Shown here: positions 32,607 to 41,064 of the stretch, in pieces
Layout of the letters: each line of letters starts with the position of its first letter
Numbering within the stretch: position 1 is the first letter of the stretch
NCBI GenBank assembly: GCA_016866475.1
Contig: VGMF01000004.1
Span: 1 to 64,000 of the forward strand
Reading direction: 5' to 3'
DNA: 64,000 nucleotides
DNA from: Chlamydiota bacterium
GTDB lineage: Bacteria; Chlamydiota; Chlamydiia; Chlamydiales; RGXB01
Program-made: the position numbers and the translations under genes
Notes under the pieces: generated by a model
What the model saw: only the letters and a program-made list of their open reading frames with translations
What the model was told of the DNA's origin: nothing
The model's database searches: none

Positions 32607-33404
32607 CTAAGAGTTAGAACCACCCGTTTGGGTGCGGACAGGTTGTAAATCCAACACAGTTCTACAAAAAGGGAGGCTGTAGGTGGAGTTTTTCAGGCTG
32701 TGTTCTATAAGCGGGTCATTCAAGCGTGGCATGTGAAACCAGAGGGGGCACTCGTCACCAAGTTTGACAGGCTGATAAATCTTTTCAACTTTATTTTTTA
32801 AAAGCAGTAGTGACGCCCAAAGATAATGAAACAATTTATGGATGTTCAAAATAAGTGGGATCGGATCGATCAAAGAAACATGGTTTTCAACCTTTTTGGC
32901 GTATCTTTTGTCAAAAAATACGGCCGCGCCAAAGCTGATAATTTCAAGCTTAGGATAAAGCTCCTTAAATTTTTCACCCGACAGATGGTGTAAAGCGGAG
33001 CGGACGATAAGCGACCCCTCGCTATGACAAATAATTTTTACTTTTTTTAGCTCTTTAGGGAGGGCCTCGAGGGTCTCTTTCAGCGTTTCAGAGGCAGGGC
33101 TCTTTCCACCCAGACGAAGCTTGGTACACCGCAATAAATCATTGAAAAAGCCATTTGTATGGTTAGCGACAAAATAGATGTTTGCTTGGGAGTTTGAGAG
33201 GGTGAGATCTTTGATGTGCTGAATTTGGTAGGCCTTATGCCGCATCCCGTTTACAAATAACAGAGCATTCTCACTGTCCGGGCGCTGTATAAAGTCGCAA
33301 TCTGCAATTTCGGCAGAGGGGCATCTTTTATCGCAAAAGTCATAAACTTTTTTTAAGTATCCGGTTTCAGGCGGGGAAATAGTTTGCAGTGCTGACACTC
33401 CCAT
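32607..33404 (-). CDS. CHSEGS hydrolase-like paralogue
   Basis: A 265-residue paralogue of the downstream gene, with ATG 33404 preceded by GAGGAG at eight bases. The elbow is VKIICHSEGSLIV (Ser128): the first and last glycines of the GxSxG motif and flanking glycine are replaced or shifted, here Cys before His and Ser after Gly. The shared LFVNGMRHKAYQ / IYVNGISNT element lies 70-80 residues before the elbow, and VSLIDPIPLIL after it matches VSLFDTLCFI. It may be catalytically altered. The promoter region upstream (33405-33561) also serves the divergent permease gene. Confidence 0.7.
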   Translation of the reverse strand: MGVSALQTISPPETGYLKKVYDFCDKRCPSAEIADCDFIQRPDSENALLFVNGMRHKAYQIQHIKDLTLSNSQANIYFVANHTNGFFNDLLRCTKLRLGGKSPASETLKETLEALPKELKKVKIICHSEGSLIVRSALHHLSGEKFKELYPKLEIISFGAAVFFDKRYAKKVENHVSLIDPIPLILNIHKLFHYLWASLLLLKNKVEKIYQPVKLGDECPLWFHMPRLNDPLIEHSLKNSTYSLPFCRTVLDLQPVRTQTGGSNS

Positions 33405-33561
33405 TGGAAAGGCTCCTCTTTTTATACAGATGCTATTTCTTAAGATAAATTATAAAATGATGTCGATATAACACCAAATATTAAATTTATTTGTTATGGT
33501 TTTTTAAGATAAAAAATAATTGAATAGACTTTTTTTCCCCCTCGATCTACCGTTTTCGGTT

Positions 33562-34776
33562 ATGAATAAAGAGATGGAACAGCAGAGCCCTCTATGGGGA
33601 GGGGTCGCCCTTGTTGCGGGTACGTGTATTGGAGGGGGGATGTTAGCCCTACCTGTGGAGACGGCAGAGGCGGGATTTATTCCGGCAGCCTTGGCCCTTT
33701 TTGTCGCTTGGTGCTATATGCTTGCTACCGGCCTTTTGCTTGTAGAGGCCACTTTATGGGTAAAGACCCCTCATCCCCACCTAGTGAGCCTTTCCCAAAG
33801 GTTTTTAGGCTCCTCGGGACGCTATCTCTCGATCGGTCTGGTTCTATTCATGGGGTTGGGTTCCTTGGTAGCCTACGTAACCGCCGGATCACCTCTGTTG
33901 CTTAAATTTTTTAATGGCATACTCTCTTCTAAGCTGAGTACCGGAACCGGGTTTGTCATTTTTTTAGCACTTTTCGGCTCCATTTTTTTAGTGAAAGAAT
34001 CGGTTGTCTCCCGTATCAACCATTACCTCGTTTCGGGGCTGATCGGGAGCTTTGCCATTATTTTGTTCATAGGGGGCGCCTCTTTCAAATCGATCCCGAA
34101 CGTTTGCAATTTTTCAAAAATCCCTTTGACTTTTCCGCTGATCCTGACCACGTTCAGTTACCAGATCATGGTACCGAGTCTTGTGGAGCTTATGAAGAGG
34201 GACCGAAAAGCGCTCTATAAAGCTGTTTTCTTGGGGTCTTTGATCCCTTTGTTTGTCTATTTAACCTTCGAAACCGTGGTTTTAGGGATTGTCCCTTTTG
34301 AAGGGGATATGGGGCTGCTTTACGCTTTGAAAAACGGGATGTCATCGACAGAGGTCCTTTACTACCATACAAAATCGGGCATTTTGGCACCCGTTGTCGA
34401 TACTTTTGCTTTTTTATCCCTAGTCACCTCGTTTATAGGTATCGGATTTGGTCTTGTCGGTTTTTTAAGGGATCTTTTTTCCTTAAGGGAGGATACCAGG
34501 ACCCTTTTCGGGATCACTTTAGCGATCGTTCTACCCACGCTTTTTTTCACCTACACCATACCCAACGCCTTCCTCACCGCTTTAGACCTCACAGGGGGCT
34601 ACGGTGATACCTGGTTAAGCGGACTCATCCCTATAGCCATGTGTTGGGTAGGGCGTCACATCCAGGGAATTAGGGAAGGTTCGACCCGTCTTATGAAAAA
34701 ATGGTTTTTGGTCCTTTTGGCCTCTTTTTCTTTTTACGTAATGTACGTGCAATCGGTTAAATTACTGCAGGGATAG
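33562..34776 (+). CDS. tyrP: Aromatic amino-acid permease (TyrP/Mtr family)
   Basis: About 404 residues, 11 predicted membrane helices, typical of the hydroxy/aromatic amino-acid permease (HAAAP) family. Visible signatures are the first helix motif GTCIGGGMLALPVETA and the FSYQIMVPSLVEL region. The substrate is likely tyrosine, tryptophan or both, imported by proton symport across the inner membrane. Chlamydiae often have one or more tyrP copies. TTG 33520 would extend the N-terminus by 14 residues; ATG 33562 and ATG 33574 are alternatives without a clear ribosome binding site. It stands alone. Confidence 0.85.
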   Translation: MNKEMEQQSPLWGGVALVAGTCIGGGMLALPVETAEAGFIPAALALFVAWCYMLATGLLLVEATLWVKTPHPHLVSLSQRFLGSSGRYLSIGLVLFMGLGSLVAYVTAGSPLLLKFFNGILSSKLSTGTGFVIFLALFGSIFLVKESVVSRINHYLVSGLIGSFAIILFIGGASFKSIPNVCNFSKIPLTFPLILTTFSYQIMVPSLVELMKRDRKALYKAVFLGSLIPLFVYLTFETVVLGIVPFEGDMGLLYALKNGMSSTEVLYYHTKSGILAPVVDTFAFLSLVTSFIGIGFGLVGFLRDLFSLREDTRTLFGITLAIVLPTLFFTYTIPNAFLTALDLTGGYGDTWLSGLIPIAMCWVGRHIQGIREGSTRLMKKWFLVLLASFSFYVMYVQSVKLLQG

Positions 34777-34846
34777 ACAAAAAACGCCTGAAGAAGCTTT
34801 CGCAGTCGGCTTAAACAAGAGGCAAGAGACCGACTGGATTCATAAT

Positions 34847-35131
34847 TTAAGGTTTCGATGCGGTATCAAAACCGTCCAAGATCAGAGAGACGCATTTATT
34901 ATAAAATAAAAGGGACCCAACTGCCGTTGCACAAAGCAAAACCGGGGAGATAAGGGGGAATTTCCTGAGTTGAAAAGCGGTTAGCGCAAGCTGGGAGCCT
35001 ACAAAAGCTAAGTTGAATAGTATAAAGCAAGCAATTTTTTTTATCTCGTCGAACTCTTTAAGTTCTTTGGGTTCCGGCGTTTTTGAAACCCCTCTAGGGT
35101 CGATGGAAAAGTCTAGTCCTAAAATGCGCAT
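34847..35131 (-). CDS. Small two-span membrane protein
   Basis: A 94-residue protein with two hydrophobic segments (about residues 30-50 and 58-78: ACFILFNLAFVGSQLALTAF and LISPVLLCATAVGSLLF). Unknown family. It lies on the same strand as the two membrane proteins that follow, with 174 bases between, and may be a shortened relative of them, since those also have paired spans after a charged N-terminus. No ribosome binding site visible at ATG 35131. Confidence 0.5.
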   Translation of the reverse strand: MRILGLDFSIDPRGVSKTPEPKELKEFDEIKKIACFILFNLAFVGSQLALTAFQLRKFPLISPVLLCATAVGSLLFYNKCVSLILDGFDTASKP

Positions 35132-35305
35132 ATAGTATTTTTGTTTTTATAATTAGATGTATACAGGTTAATTCAATAAGGAATTAAAATTAACAAAAAG
35201 AGATATCCATACCAAATTTATCTCCTCTATCAGGTTTGAAAAATCCCATGTGCTAACTTAGGGTAATGCAAGGGCCGATTTTCCCATTTCAACCGACCAA
35301 AGCTT

Positions 35306-36325
35306 TTAACTCCTATCGGTCAGTTTTTGAAATAGCGTCTCTGCAATCGTCTCAAAATTTCTATCAAGAGAAGCGGACATCATCGCCTTGAACTCTTTAA
35401 ACGTGAGGATTTTTTCCTTAACGCCCTGGGCACCTTCGGCACATGTTCTCAAGAGGATAAACGGACGGTCTTTCGTGATGGTGTTATGTTGATCAAAGGG
35501 GATATCTGCATAGAAAATGCCGGTCTGTTTGCTGAGTCTGACCTCTTCCCATTTATTTTGATCTACTGCAACCGGATAATGCGCTTCAGGGGCAATCAAC
35601 TGACTGTCTAAGCAGCTATTTTGGCATACTTTAAGAAGATCCGGTACAAAGTCAGTCATCATAAATTTGTACAGGGCGTTTTTGAAGGCGCTTTTTGATT
35701 TATAATAATCATAGATTCCCGGGAGGACCGGATTGGAGGCTTGGATCTTCGGGCTGAGCTTTCTCATCTCTTCCAAGGATTCCCTTCCCGATGCTATATC
35801 CATATCACGTTCTATAACTAGGGCAACTTGACTTTGGACGATCTTGGGTTTTGTATACCATGGATCCAGGTAGTCGAGGGGGCTCTTGAATTCGGGGATA
35901 GAGGGATCATCCTTGATCTTGTCGTATACCCCTTGGAGAACTTTTATCTTTTTTCTGTTTATGGAGATGGAGTTTTCAATTTTGTCATTGATCCTCGGCC
36001 ATACTCTAGTAATAAATTTTTCAAAACACCAAATGGTTGTAGTCAGAACAATCGCTGTAGAGATATAACGTCCAAGAGCCGGGACCGATTTTCTGAATGC
36101 GCCGACGAGTGGCGCTGTGTACGATAGGTAAGAAAATATTTTTGAAAGCCCCCATAGACACATCAAACCCACATGATTGATCTTTAAACTGTGGAGTTGG
36201 GCCCCAAGGTCGCGCGATAGCTCAATTCTTTTTGTGGGGCGAGTCATCTCTAGTCCGTCTGAAGAGCTATAAATTTTTTTAGAGGCGTCAGGTATCATGA
36301 ACATCCTTTTCTTTATCGGCTCCAT
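35306..36325 (-). CDS. Unknown membrane protein, paralogue A
   Basis: A 339-residue protein with a charged N-terminus of about 55 residues, two hydrophobic segments at roughly 55-110 (VGLMCLWGLSKIFSYLSY and YISTAIVLTTTIWCFEKF), then a large hydrophilic C-terminal domain. It shares INRKKIKVLQGVYDK, right after the membrane part, with LNGRKINVLKRLYPQ of the upstream gene, so the two are paralogues with the same plan. ATG 36325 has GGGTGGGG five bases upstream. The topology (two spans near the N-terminus, long cytoplasmic tail) recalls chlamydial inclusion-membrane proteins, but this is inference from shape alone. Confidence 0.65.
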   Translation of the reverse strand: MEPIKKRMFMIPDASKKIYSSSDGLEMTRPTKRIELSRDLGAQLHSLKINHVGLMCLWGLSKIFSYLSYTAPLVGAFRKSVPALGRYISTAIVLTTTIWCFEKFITRVWPRINDKIENSISINRKKIKVLQGVYDKIKDDPSIPEFKSPLDYLDPWYTKPKIVQSQVALVIERDMDIASGRESLEEMRKLSPKIQASNPVLPGIYDYYKSKSAFKNALYKFMMTDFVPDLLKVCQNSCLDSQLIAPEAHYPVAVDQNKWEEVRLSKQTGIFYADIPFDQHNTITKDRPFILLRTCAEGAQGVKEKILTFKEFKAMMSASLDRNFETIAETLFQKLTDRS

Positions 36326-36402
36326 TTTACCCCACCCGCATATATTAAAAAATAATACAAATATATTTATTAAAATGGTTTGGGAGGGGCGACAATTATC
36401 TT

Positions 36403-37347
36403 TTAAGCGTTAGCATGTTGGGTAAGAAAAAGTTTTAGATCAGCGATAAATTCATCAAAATTTTTTGCTTGATCCTGAGCCGAAATAAATATCTTTCTAT
36501 AGTCTTTCAAATTAAGGTGCACGGTTGATGCCCCTTTTTTGTAAACTAAAAGGGGTTGTTTGGATGTGGAATCCGGGGTTTCGCTGGGCGTATAGAGGTG
36601 GATACCGTCAGTGAGTTCCTCGGGATCATAGTCTGTAGGTATTTTTTTTACACAAACTTCGCCATCGGGAAATTCTGTTGAAAGAGCTTTAGCGAGGTAG
36701 GGGACAAAAAAACATACAGAGGACCTGAGTGCTTCGAATTGAAGCTTTTTCTGCTCTTGGTAGGTGTTGAGTTTCATAAGGTAAGACTCGGCCGATGGTT
36801 TAGGCCGCATAATGACTTCACAACCCACCATGAGCTCGCCGATTTTATCAAAGAGGTTTGTGGCCGCTTGATACTGATAGGCATCGAGGTGATAATCGAC
36901 AACTTCCTTATTCACAAAGAGCGGGGGGTTGTGGGTAAAAGGGTTACTCCACTTTTTTTCAAGCAATGTTTGCGTTCTTTGAGGGTAGAGTCGTTTTAAA
37001 ACATTTATTTTTCGCCCGTTCAAAGCTAGTGATTCCTCTACCTTTTTGAGCCCTTTATTGGCCAAAAATGAGAGAATGGGTGCTCCTAAAGTCGCTGCCA
37101 GGGTGGTGCGCATACTTGTTTTTATAAAGCGGATGACATTCATCTCCGCTAGCATCGCCCCTATTGGCAAGATAGCTCCAAGAAAAGACAAGATATGTAA
37201 AGATATCTGTTGAAACTTGAGGACTAAATGGTCTCTTTCAAGGCGGTTTAGGGTGCTGGAAATGTCGCAATATGTGATTTCGGAACCTTCAAATTTGGTT
37301 GGCAAGTTAAATTTATTATTATCACAAATAATCATGTTAAAAACCAT
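36403..37347 (-). CDS. Unknown membrane protein, paralogue B
   Basis: About 314 residues with the same plan as the downstream gene: two hydrophobic segments (ISLHILSFLGAILPIGAML and a second at MRTTLAATLGAPILSFLA) followed by the shared LNGRKINVLKRLYPQ element and a hydrophilic domain. The ATG at 37389 is in frame, but a perfect TATAAT lies between it and ATG 37347 (plus strand 37366-37371), so 37347 or 37335 is the more likely start. The C-terminus (LFLTQHANA) is close in layout to paralogue A (LFQKLTDRS). No known family. Confidence 0.6.
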   Translation of the reverse strand: MVFNMIICDNNKFNLPTKFEGSEITYCDISSTLNRLERDHLVLKFQQISLHILSFLGAILPIGAMLAEMNVIRFIKTSMRTTLAATLGAPILSFLANKGLKKVEESLALNGRKINVLKRLYPQRTQTLLEKKWSNPFTHNPPLFVNKEVVDYHLDAYQYQAATNLFDKIGELMVGCEVIMRPKPSAESYLMKLNTYQEQKKLQFEALRSSVCFFVPYLAKALSTEFPDGEVCVKKIPTDYDPEELTDGIHLYTPSETPDSTSKQPLLVYKKGASTVHLNLKDYRKIFISAQDQAKNFDEFIADLKLFLTQHANA

Positions 37348-37402
37348 ATAATTTATTTCAACTATATTATACCTAATTATGAAAAACATAGAAAGAGATA
37401 AT

Positions 37403-37828
37403 CTATGAAGGGGTCGGATTAGAGGCTAGTTGTAAAATTTTCTTGAGAACATATTTTAACAGCGCTTCGAGGCCATTCAGGCGGCTCATTGAGAGAGAGG
37501 TGAAAAGGCCTGGTTCGCGAAAAAGGGAAGGTTGGAATGTGAGTGCCTCTTTAAGCGAAGCCCCGTCGTAAAGGTGGGTAACAAGGGCTCCTAGACCCTT
37601 AGAGATGAGCGCCTCGGAATCGATTGCAACAACAAGGGCGCCGTTCTCTAAAGTTACACAGCAGTGCATGATGCTCTGGCAGCCTCGGACGCGGGTCTCA
37701 TCGCTCTTTTCTTTTGCTGGAAAAGGGGGGAGTGCTCTACCAAGCTCCATCAGCTTTTCATAAAAAGATTCTTGGCTGAGAGTTTTAAAAATGGCCAGGA
37801 GCGCGTCTTCACGTTCTTTAGGGGACAT
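37403..37828 (-). CDS. sufE: SufE-family Fe-S cluster assembly protein
   Basis: A 141-residue SufE-like protein, a sulfur acceptor for the SufS cysteine desulfurase. The acceptor cysteine is Cys50 in RVRGCQSIMHC, the family motif, followed by the beta region ALVVAIDSEALISKGL. No other suf gene lies nearby; it is upstream of the divergent infA cluster. Full length. ATG 37828 is preceded by a run CCTTAATTTATAATTCTACCC read on the minus strand with little ribosome-binding character. Confidence 0.85.
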   Translation of the reverse strand: MSPKEREDALLAIFKTLSQESFYEKLMELGRALPPFPAKEKSDETRVRGCQSIMHCCVTLENGALVVAIDSEALISKGLGALVTHLYDGASLKEALTFQPSLFREPGLFTSLSMSRLNGLEALLKYVLKKILQLASNPTPS

Positions 37829-37988
37829 AGGGTAGAATTATAAATTAAGGGGGGAATTTTGTTGAGTGAATTCAGCTCTAAAAAAATTATACGTATCCCT
37901 GTTCGACTATAGAACCAGAGCTCTGAAGGAATTCAATTGTCTATTTTCTTCAAACCGTATAAATTTAGACCCAGAAAATTGAGGAGAT

Positions 37989-38216
37989 ATGTCCGGAAAA
38001 GAGGAATTTATCGAGATTGAGGGGAAGATTATTGACGTCCTTCCCAACGCAACGTTCAAAGTTAAAGTTGATGGCTACGAAGACATGTATGTAACGGCAA
38101 CGCCATCCGGAAAAATCCGTTTAAGAAATATCCGTTTAACAAGGGGCGACCAGGTCAAGCTCGAGATGAGTCCTTACGACATGAACCGCGCCCGTATTAC
38201 CTACAGGATCCGCTAG
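37989..38216 (+). CDS. infA: Translation initiation factor IF-1
   Basis: A 75-residue OB-fold initiation factor that binds the ribosomal A site with IF-2 and IF-3. It reads MSGKEEFIEIEGKIIDVLP and then FKVKVDGYEDMYVTATPSGKI, SPYDMNRARITYR, all typical IF-1. ATG 37989 has GAGGAG just upstream. It heads the cluster infA, tRNA-Thr, tuf, tRNA-Trp, secE, nusG, rplK, rplA, rplJ, rplL, rpoB, rpoC, the chlamydial order. Confidence 0.95.
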   Translation: MSGKEEFIEIEGKIIDVLPNATFKVKVDGYEDMYVTATPSGKIRLRNIRLTRGDQVKLEMSPYDMNRARITYRIR

Positions 38217-38246
38217 TGGGAAATTCATAAGGGTCAAATTATTGGC

Positions 38247-38275
38247 TTGCGTTTATAACGTAAACCCAATATGCT
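38247..38275 (+). promoter_or_regulatory. Promoter for tRNA-Thr and tuf
   Basis: TTGCGT (38247-38252), a 17-base spacer and TATGCT (38270-38275), placed 26 bases ahead of tRNA-Thr. Both boxes are partial consensus matches with correct spacing. A 5-bp ATGCT/AGCAT hairpin overlaps the -10 region and the start site and could instead act as a weak terminator for infA. Confidence 0.45.
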
Positions 38276-38301
38276 CTTAAGCATTCATTTTTTTGAGTGG
38301 C

Positions 38302-38373
38302 GCCCGGGTAGCTTAGTGGTATAGCACACGCATGGTAAGCGTGAGGTCGAAGGTTCGATTCCTTTCCCGGGCA
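38302..38373 (+). tRNA. tRNA-Thr(GGT)
   Basis: A 72-base tRNA upstream of tuf. The acceptor GCCCGGG pairs with CCCGGGC, D-arm AGCTTAGTGGTATAGC, anticodon loop ATGGTAA with anticodon GGT, T-arm GGTTCGATTCC, discriminator A. No CCA encoded. Confidence 0.95.
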
Positions 38374-38425
38374 AAAAAAACAAAAAACTAAATCGCCTCG
38401 ATTAAAAAACTCGAAGGAGAGACAA

Positions 38426-39607
38426 ATGGCAAAAGAGAGTTTTCAGCGTACGAAACCTCACGTAAACATCGGTACCATTGGACACGTTGACCATGGTAAA
38501 ACAACTTTGACAGCTGCTATCACAAAAAATCAAGCAGACAAAAAGCTTGCGCAATTTAAGGCTTACGATCAAATCGACAAAGCTCCAGAGGAAAAGGCGC
38601 GCGGAATTACAATCAACGCTACACACGTTGAGTATGAAACAGCAGCTCGCCACTACGCACACGTTGACTGTCCTGGTCACGCTGACTATGTAAAAAACAT
38701 GATCACCGGTGCGGCTCAAATGGACGGAGCGATCCTCGTTGTTGCGGCGACTGACGGTCCGATGCCACAAACACGTGAACACATCCTCTTGGCTCGCCAA
38801 GTAGGTGTTCCTGCAATCGTTGTCTTCTTGAACAAAGTCGACATGATGGTAGGTGATGAAGAGTTGATCGACCTCGTCGAATACGAGATCACCGAGCTTC
38901 TCGAGAAATACGGTTACAAAGACTGCCCGATCATTCGAGGTTCCGGTTTAAAGGCTCTCGAGGGAGATCCCGGGTACGTTGCTGCTATCGACAAGTTGAT
39001 GGAAGCTGTTGATTCACACATCCAAACACCTGTGCGCGAAGTTGAAAAAGCGTTCCTTCTCCCTGTAGAAGACGTGTTCTCTATCTCCGGTCGCGGTACT
39101 GTTGTTACAGGCCGTTGCGAGCGTGGGCAAGTCCGCGTTGGTGAAGAGATGGAAATTATCGGTTACGGAGTCACAAAGAAGACTACGGTTACCGGTGTTG
39201 AAATGTTCCAAAAGACTCTTGACTACGCTGAGTCCGGCGAGAACGTTGGACTTCTCTTGCGTGGTATCGAGAAAAAAGACGTGCAACGTGGTCAAGTTGT
39301 AGCAAAACCTGGTACAATCAAACCACACACCAAATTTACTGCTCAACTCTACGTCCTGACAAAAGAAGAGGGTGGTAGACATAAGCCTTTCTTCGATGGG
39401 TACAGACCGCAGGTGTATATCCGTACAGCGGACATCACTGCTACTGTTCATCTTATGGACGGCAAAGAGATGGTAATGCCAGGTGACAACTGCAACCTCA
39501 CAATCGAACTCCTTGCAAGCATGCCGCTTGAAAAAGGGATGAGATTTGCTCTCCGTGAAGGCGGAAGAACAATCGGTGCAGGAACAGTTGTGGATATTCT
39601 TGCTTAA
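38426..39607 (+). CDS. tuf: Elongation factor Tu
   Basis: The 393-residue GTPase that delivers aminoacyl-tRNA to the ribosome. Motifs are the P-loop [10 protein letters not shown], effector region [26 protein letters not shown] and NKVD. All three domains are present and it is full length. Base composition and codon use differ from surrounding unknown genes, with strong preference for C in third positions, as expected for a highly expressed gene. It starts 53 bases after tRNA-Thr with AAGGAGAG upstream. Confidence 0.98.
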   Translation: MAKESFQRTKPHVNIGTIGHVDHGKTTLTAAITKNQADKKLAQFKAYDQIDKAPEEKARGITINATHVEYETAARHYAHVDCPGHADYVKNMITGAAQMDGAILVVAATDGPMPQTREHILLARQVGVPAIVVFLNKVDMMVGDEELIDLVEYEITELLEKYGYKDCPIIRGSGLKALEGDPGYVAAIDKLMEAVDSHIQTPVREVEKAFLLPVEDVFSISGRGTVVTGRCERGQVRVGEEMEIIGYGVTKKTTVTGVEMFQKTLDYAESGENVGLLLRGIEKKDVQRGQVVAKPGTIKPHTKFTAQLYVLTKEEGGRHKPFFDGYRPQVYIRTADITATVHLMDGKEMVMPGDNCNLTIELLASMPLEKGMRFALREGGRTIGAGTVVDILA

Positions 39608-39615
39608 TGCTATTT

Positions 39616-39640
39616 TAGGGAGGCCACAGTGGTCTCCCTA
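39616..39640 (+). other. Hairpin between tuf and tRNA-Trp
   Basis: TAGGGAGGCCA (39616-39626), three-base loop, TGGTCTCCCTA (39630-39640): an 11-bp stem with one G-T pair. No T-run follows, so it is more likely an RNA-processing or stability element, protecting the tuf mRNA 3' end from decay, than a strong terminator. It lies eight bases after tuf and ten before tRNA-Trp. Confidence 0.7.
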
Positions 39641-39649
39641 AATATTATT

Positions 39650-39722
39650 GGGTGCTTAGCTCAGCTGGTAGAGCGTCGGTCTCCAAAACCGCAGGTCGGG
39701 GGTTCGATCCCCTCAGCACTCG
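39650..39722 (+). tRNA. tRNA-Trp(CCA)
   Basis: A 73-base tRNA between tuf and secE. The acceptor GGGTGCT pairs with AGCACTC (one G-T), the D-arm is AGCTCAGCTGGTAGAGC, anticodon loop CTCCAAA with anticodon CCA, T-arm GGTTCGATCC, discriminator G. This position is characteristic of Chlamydiae and several other bacteria. Confidence 0.95.
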
Positions 39723-39746
39723 TTTATCTTCAAAAGAAGGTTTTAC

Positions 39747-39989
39747 ATGACATCTAAAACTGTCCAATTTCCTACAACAAGCAACGTTAAAAAGAGTGCT
39801 TCTATGCTTGGTGATTTCAAGTCTGAAATGCGTAAACTTACCTGGCCGACAAAGGCTGATGTAACCCGTGGGACAAAGGCTGTTTTAGCATCACTTTTCG
39901 TTTTTGGTCTAGGTATCTACGTCGTGGATCTTTCCATCCGCGGTGCTTTGAACCTGATCCAAACGGCTGTGAATGTCTTATTTCGCTAA
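39747..39989 (+). CDS. secE: Preprotein translocase subunit SecE
   Basis: An 80-residue single-span SecE that clamps the SecY channel. The conserved FKSEMRKLTWPTKAD region precedes one membrane segment (residues about 50-75, VLASLFVFGLGIYVVDLSI), as in other single-span SecE proteins. It lies 25 bases after tRNA-Trp and 12 bases ahead of nusG. Confidence 0.93.
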   Translation: MTSKTVQFPTTSNVKKSASMLGDFKSEMRKLTWPTKADVTRGTKAVLASLFVFGLGIYVVDLSIRGALNLIQTAVNVLFR

Positions 39990-40001
39990 TTAGGTACGTT
40001 C

Positions 40002-40544
40002 ATGCATCATTGGTACGTTGTACAGGTTATTTCCGGTCTTGAGAAAAAAGTCAAAAAATCGATTGAAGAGGGGCGTGTGCAGGCCGGTATGGAAACTGCT
40101 GTCTCTCAAGTGGTTTTGCCGACAGAGAACGTTTCTGAGGTAAAAAAAGGGCAGCAAAGGGTTGTCGAACGCAAGGTTTGGCCCGGCTACGTAATAATTC
40201 AGATGGAAATAAACGACGAGTCTTGGCAATATATTAAAAGCTTTGACGGAGTCATAGGATTTTTAGGGGGAGAAAAGCCTGTTCCTCTATCCGACGCAGA
40301 GGTTCAAACGATCCTCTCCGAGTTGGAGAGCAAACAAGGTGGTCTTGTTCATCGTCACGATATCCGTGCCGGAGACAAGGTCAAAATTGTGGACGGGGTC
40401 TTTGAGACATTTACTGGGACTGTCGTCGATTCCGACGCCAATAAGGGTAAACTCAATGTCCTTGTCTCTATTTTCGGTCGCGAGACCAAGGTCGAACTCG
40501 AATTCTGGCAGGTTGAAAAAATCTTCGGCGAGTTAGACCAATAA
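40002..40544 (+). CDS. nusG: Transcription antitermination protein NusG
   Basis: A 180-residue transcription elongation factor. Typical segments are HHWYVVQVISGLEKKVKKSI, RKVWPGYVIIQME, and the KOW domain motif GDKVKIVDGVFETFTGTV in the C-terminal third. It binds RNA polymerase and Rho or the ribosome. The adjacent RNA polymerase and ribosomal genes give the classical context. Full length. Confidence 0.96.
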   Translation: MHHWYVVQVISGLEKKVKKSIEEGRVQAGMETAVSQVVLPTENVSEVKKGQQRVVERKVWPGYVIIQMEINDESWQYIKSFDGVIGFLGGEKPVPLSDAEVQTILSELESKQGGLVHRHDIRAGDKVKIVDGVFETFTGTVVDSDANKGKLNVLVSIFGRETKVELEFWQVEKIFGELDQ

Positions 40545-40563
40545 AGTAGCGCTATCTAAAAAT

Positions 40564-40585
40564 GCTTATTCTATAAGCTTTTTTT
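40564..40585 (+). terminator. Terminator or attenuator between nusG and rplK
   Basis: GCTTAT (40564-40569), loop TCT, ATAAGC (40573-40578), then seven T. A short A+T-rich stem followed by a T-run. It would lower transcription into rplK from the secE-nusG unit or leave part of it to a separate promoter. Confidence 0.55.
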
Positions 40586-40622
40586 GAAAGCACAAACGTC
40601 AGAATGACGACAAAGGAAAAAA

Positions 40623-41051
40623 ATGGCTAAAAAGGTTACTGGGACAATTAAATTGCAGCTCCCAGCAGGGAAAGCAAATCCCGCCCCACCTGTTGGTCCC
40701 GCGCTCGGTTCGAAGGGTGTCAATATTATGGCATTCTGTAAAGAGTTCAACGCGGTGACTCAGGCTAAGGCCGGGTCGATCATCCCTGTTGTGATCACAG
40801 TTTATGCTGATAAATCGTTTACGTTTATCACAAAAAATCCCCCCGTATCAAACTTGTTGTTAAAGGCTATCGGTGCTGAGAAAGGATCGAAGACTCCCAA
40901 CAGTGCGAAAGTGGGAAAAATCACGCGGAGTGAAGTCCGTAAAATTGCTGAGCTTAAGCTTTCCGAAATGAACGCAGCTTCTCTTGAGGCGGCCGAATTG
41001 GTCGTTGCAGGGACAGCGCGCTCCATGGGCATTGATGTAATTGGGGGCTAG
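40623..41051 (+). CDS. rplK: 50S ribosomal protein L11
   Basis: A 142-residue L11 of the GTPase-associated centre. Its signature [21 protein letters not shown] is at the N-terminus and the rRNA-binding C-terminal domain ends IDVIGG. Full length. The next gene, rplA, starts 14 bases later. Confidence 0.97.
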   Translation: MAKKVTGTIKLQLPAGKANPAPPVGPALGSKGVNIMAFCKEFNAVTQAKAGSIIPVVITVYADKSFTFITKNPPVSNLLLKAIGAEKGSKTPNSAKVGKITRSEVRKIAELKLSEMNAASLEAAELVVAGTARSMGIDVIGG

Positions 41052-41064
41052 TGGAGGAGTGACT

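Noticed and set aside
37830-37988. A promoter for infA (TTGAGT then TTATAC)
   Set aside because: The spacer is 19 bases and neither box is convincing, so I did not list it as a feature.
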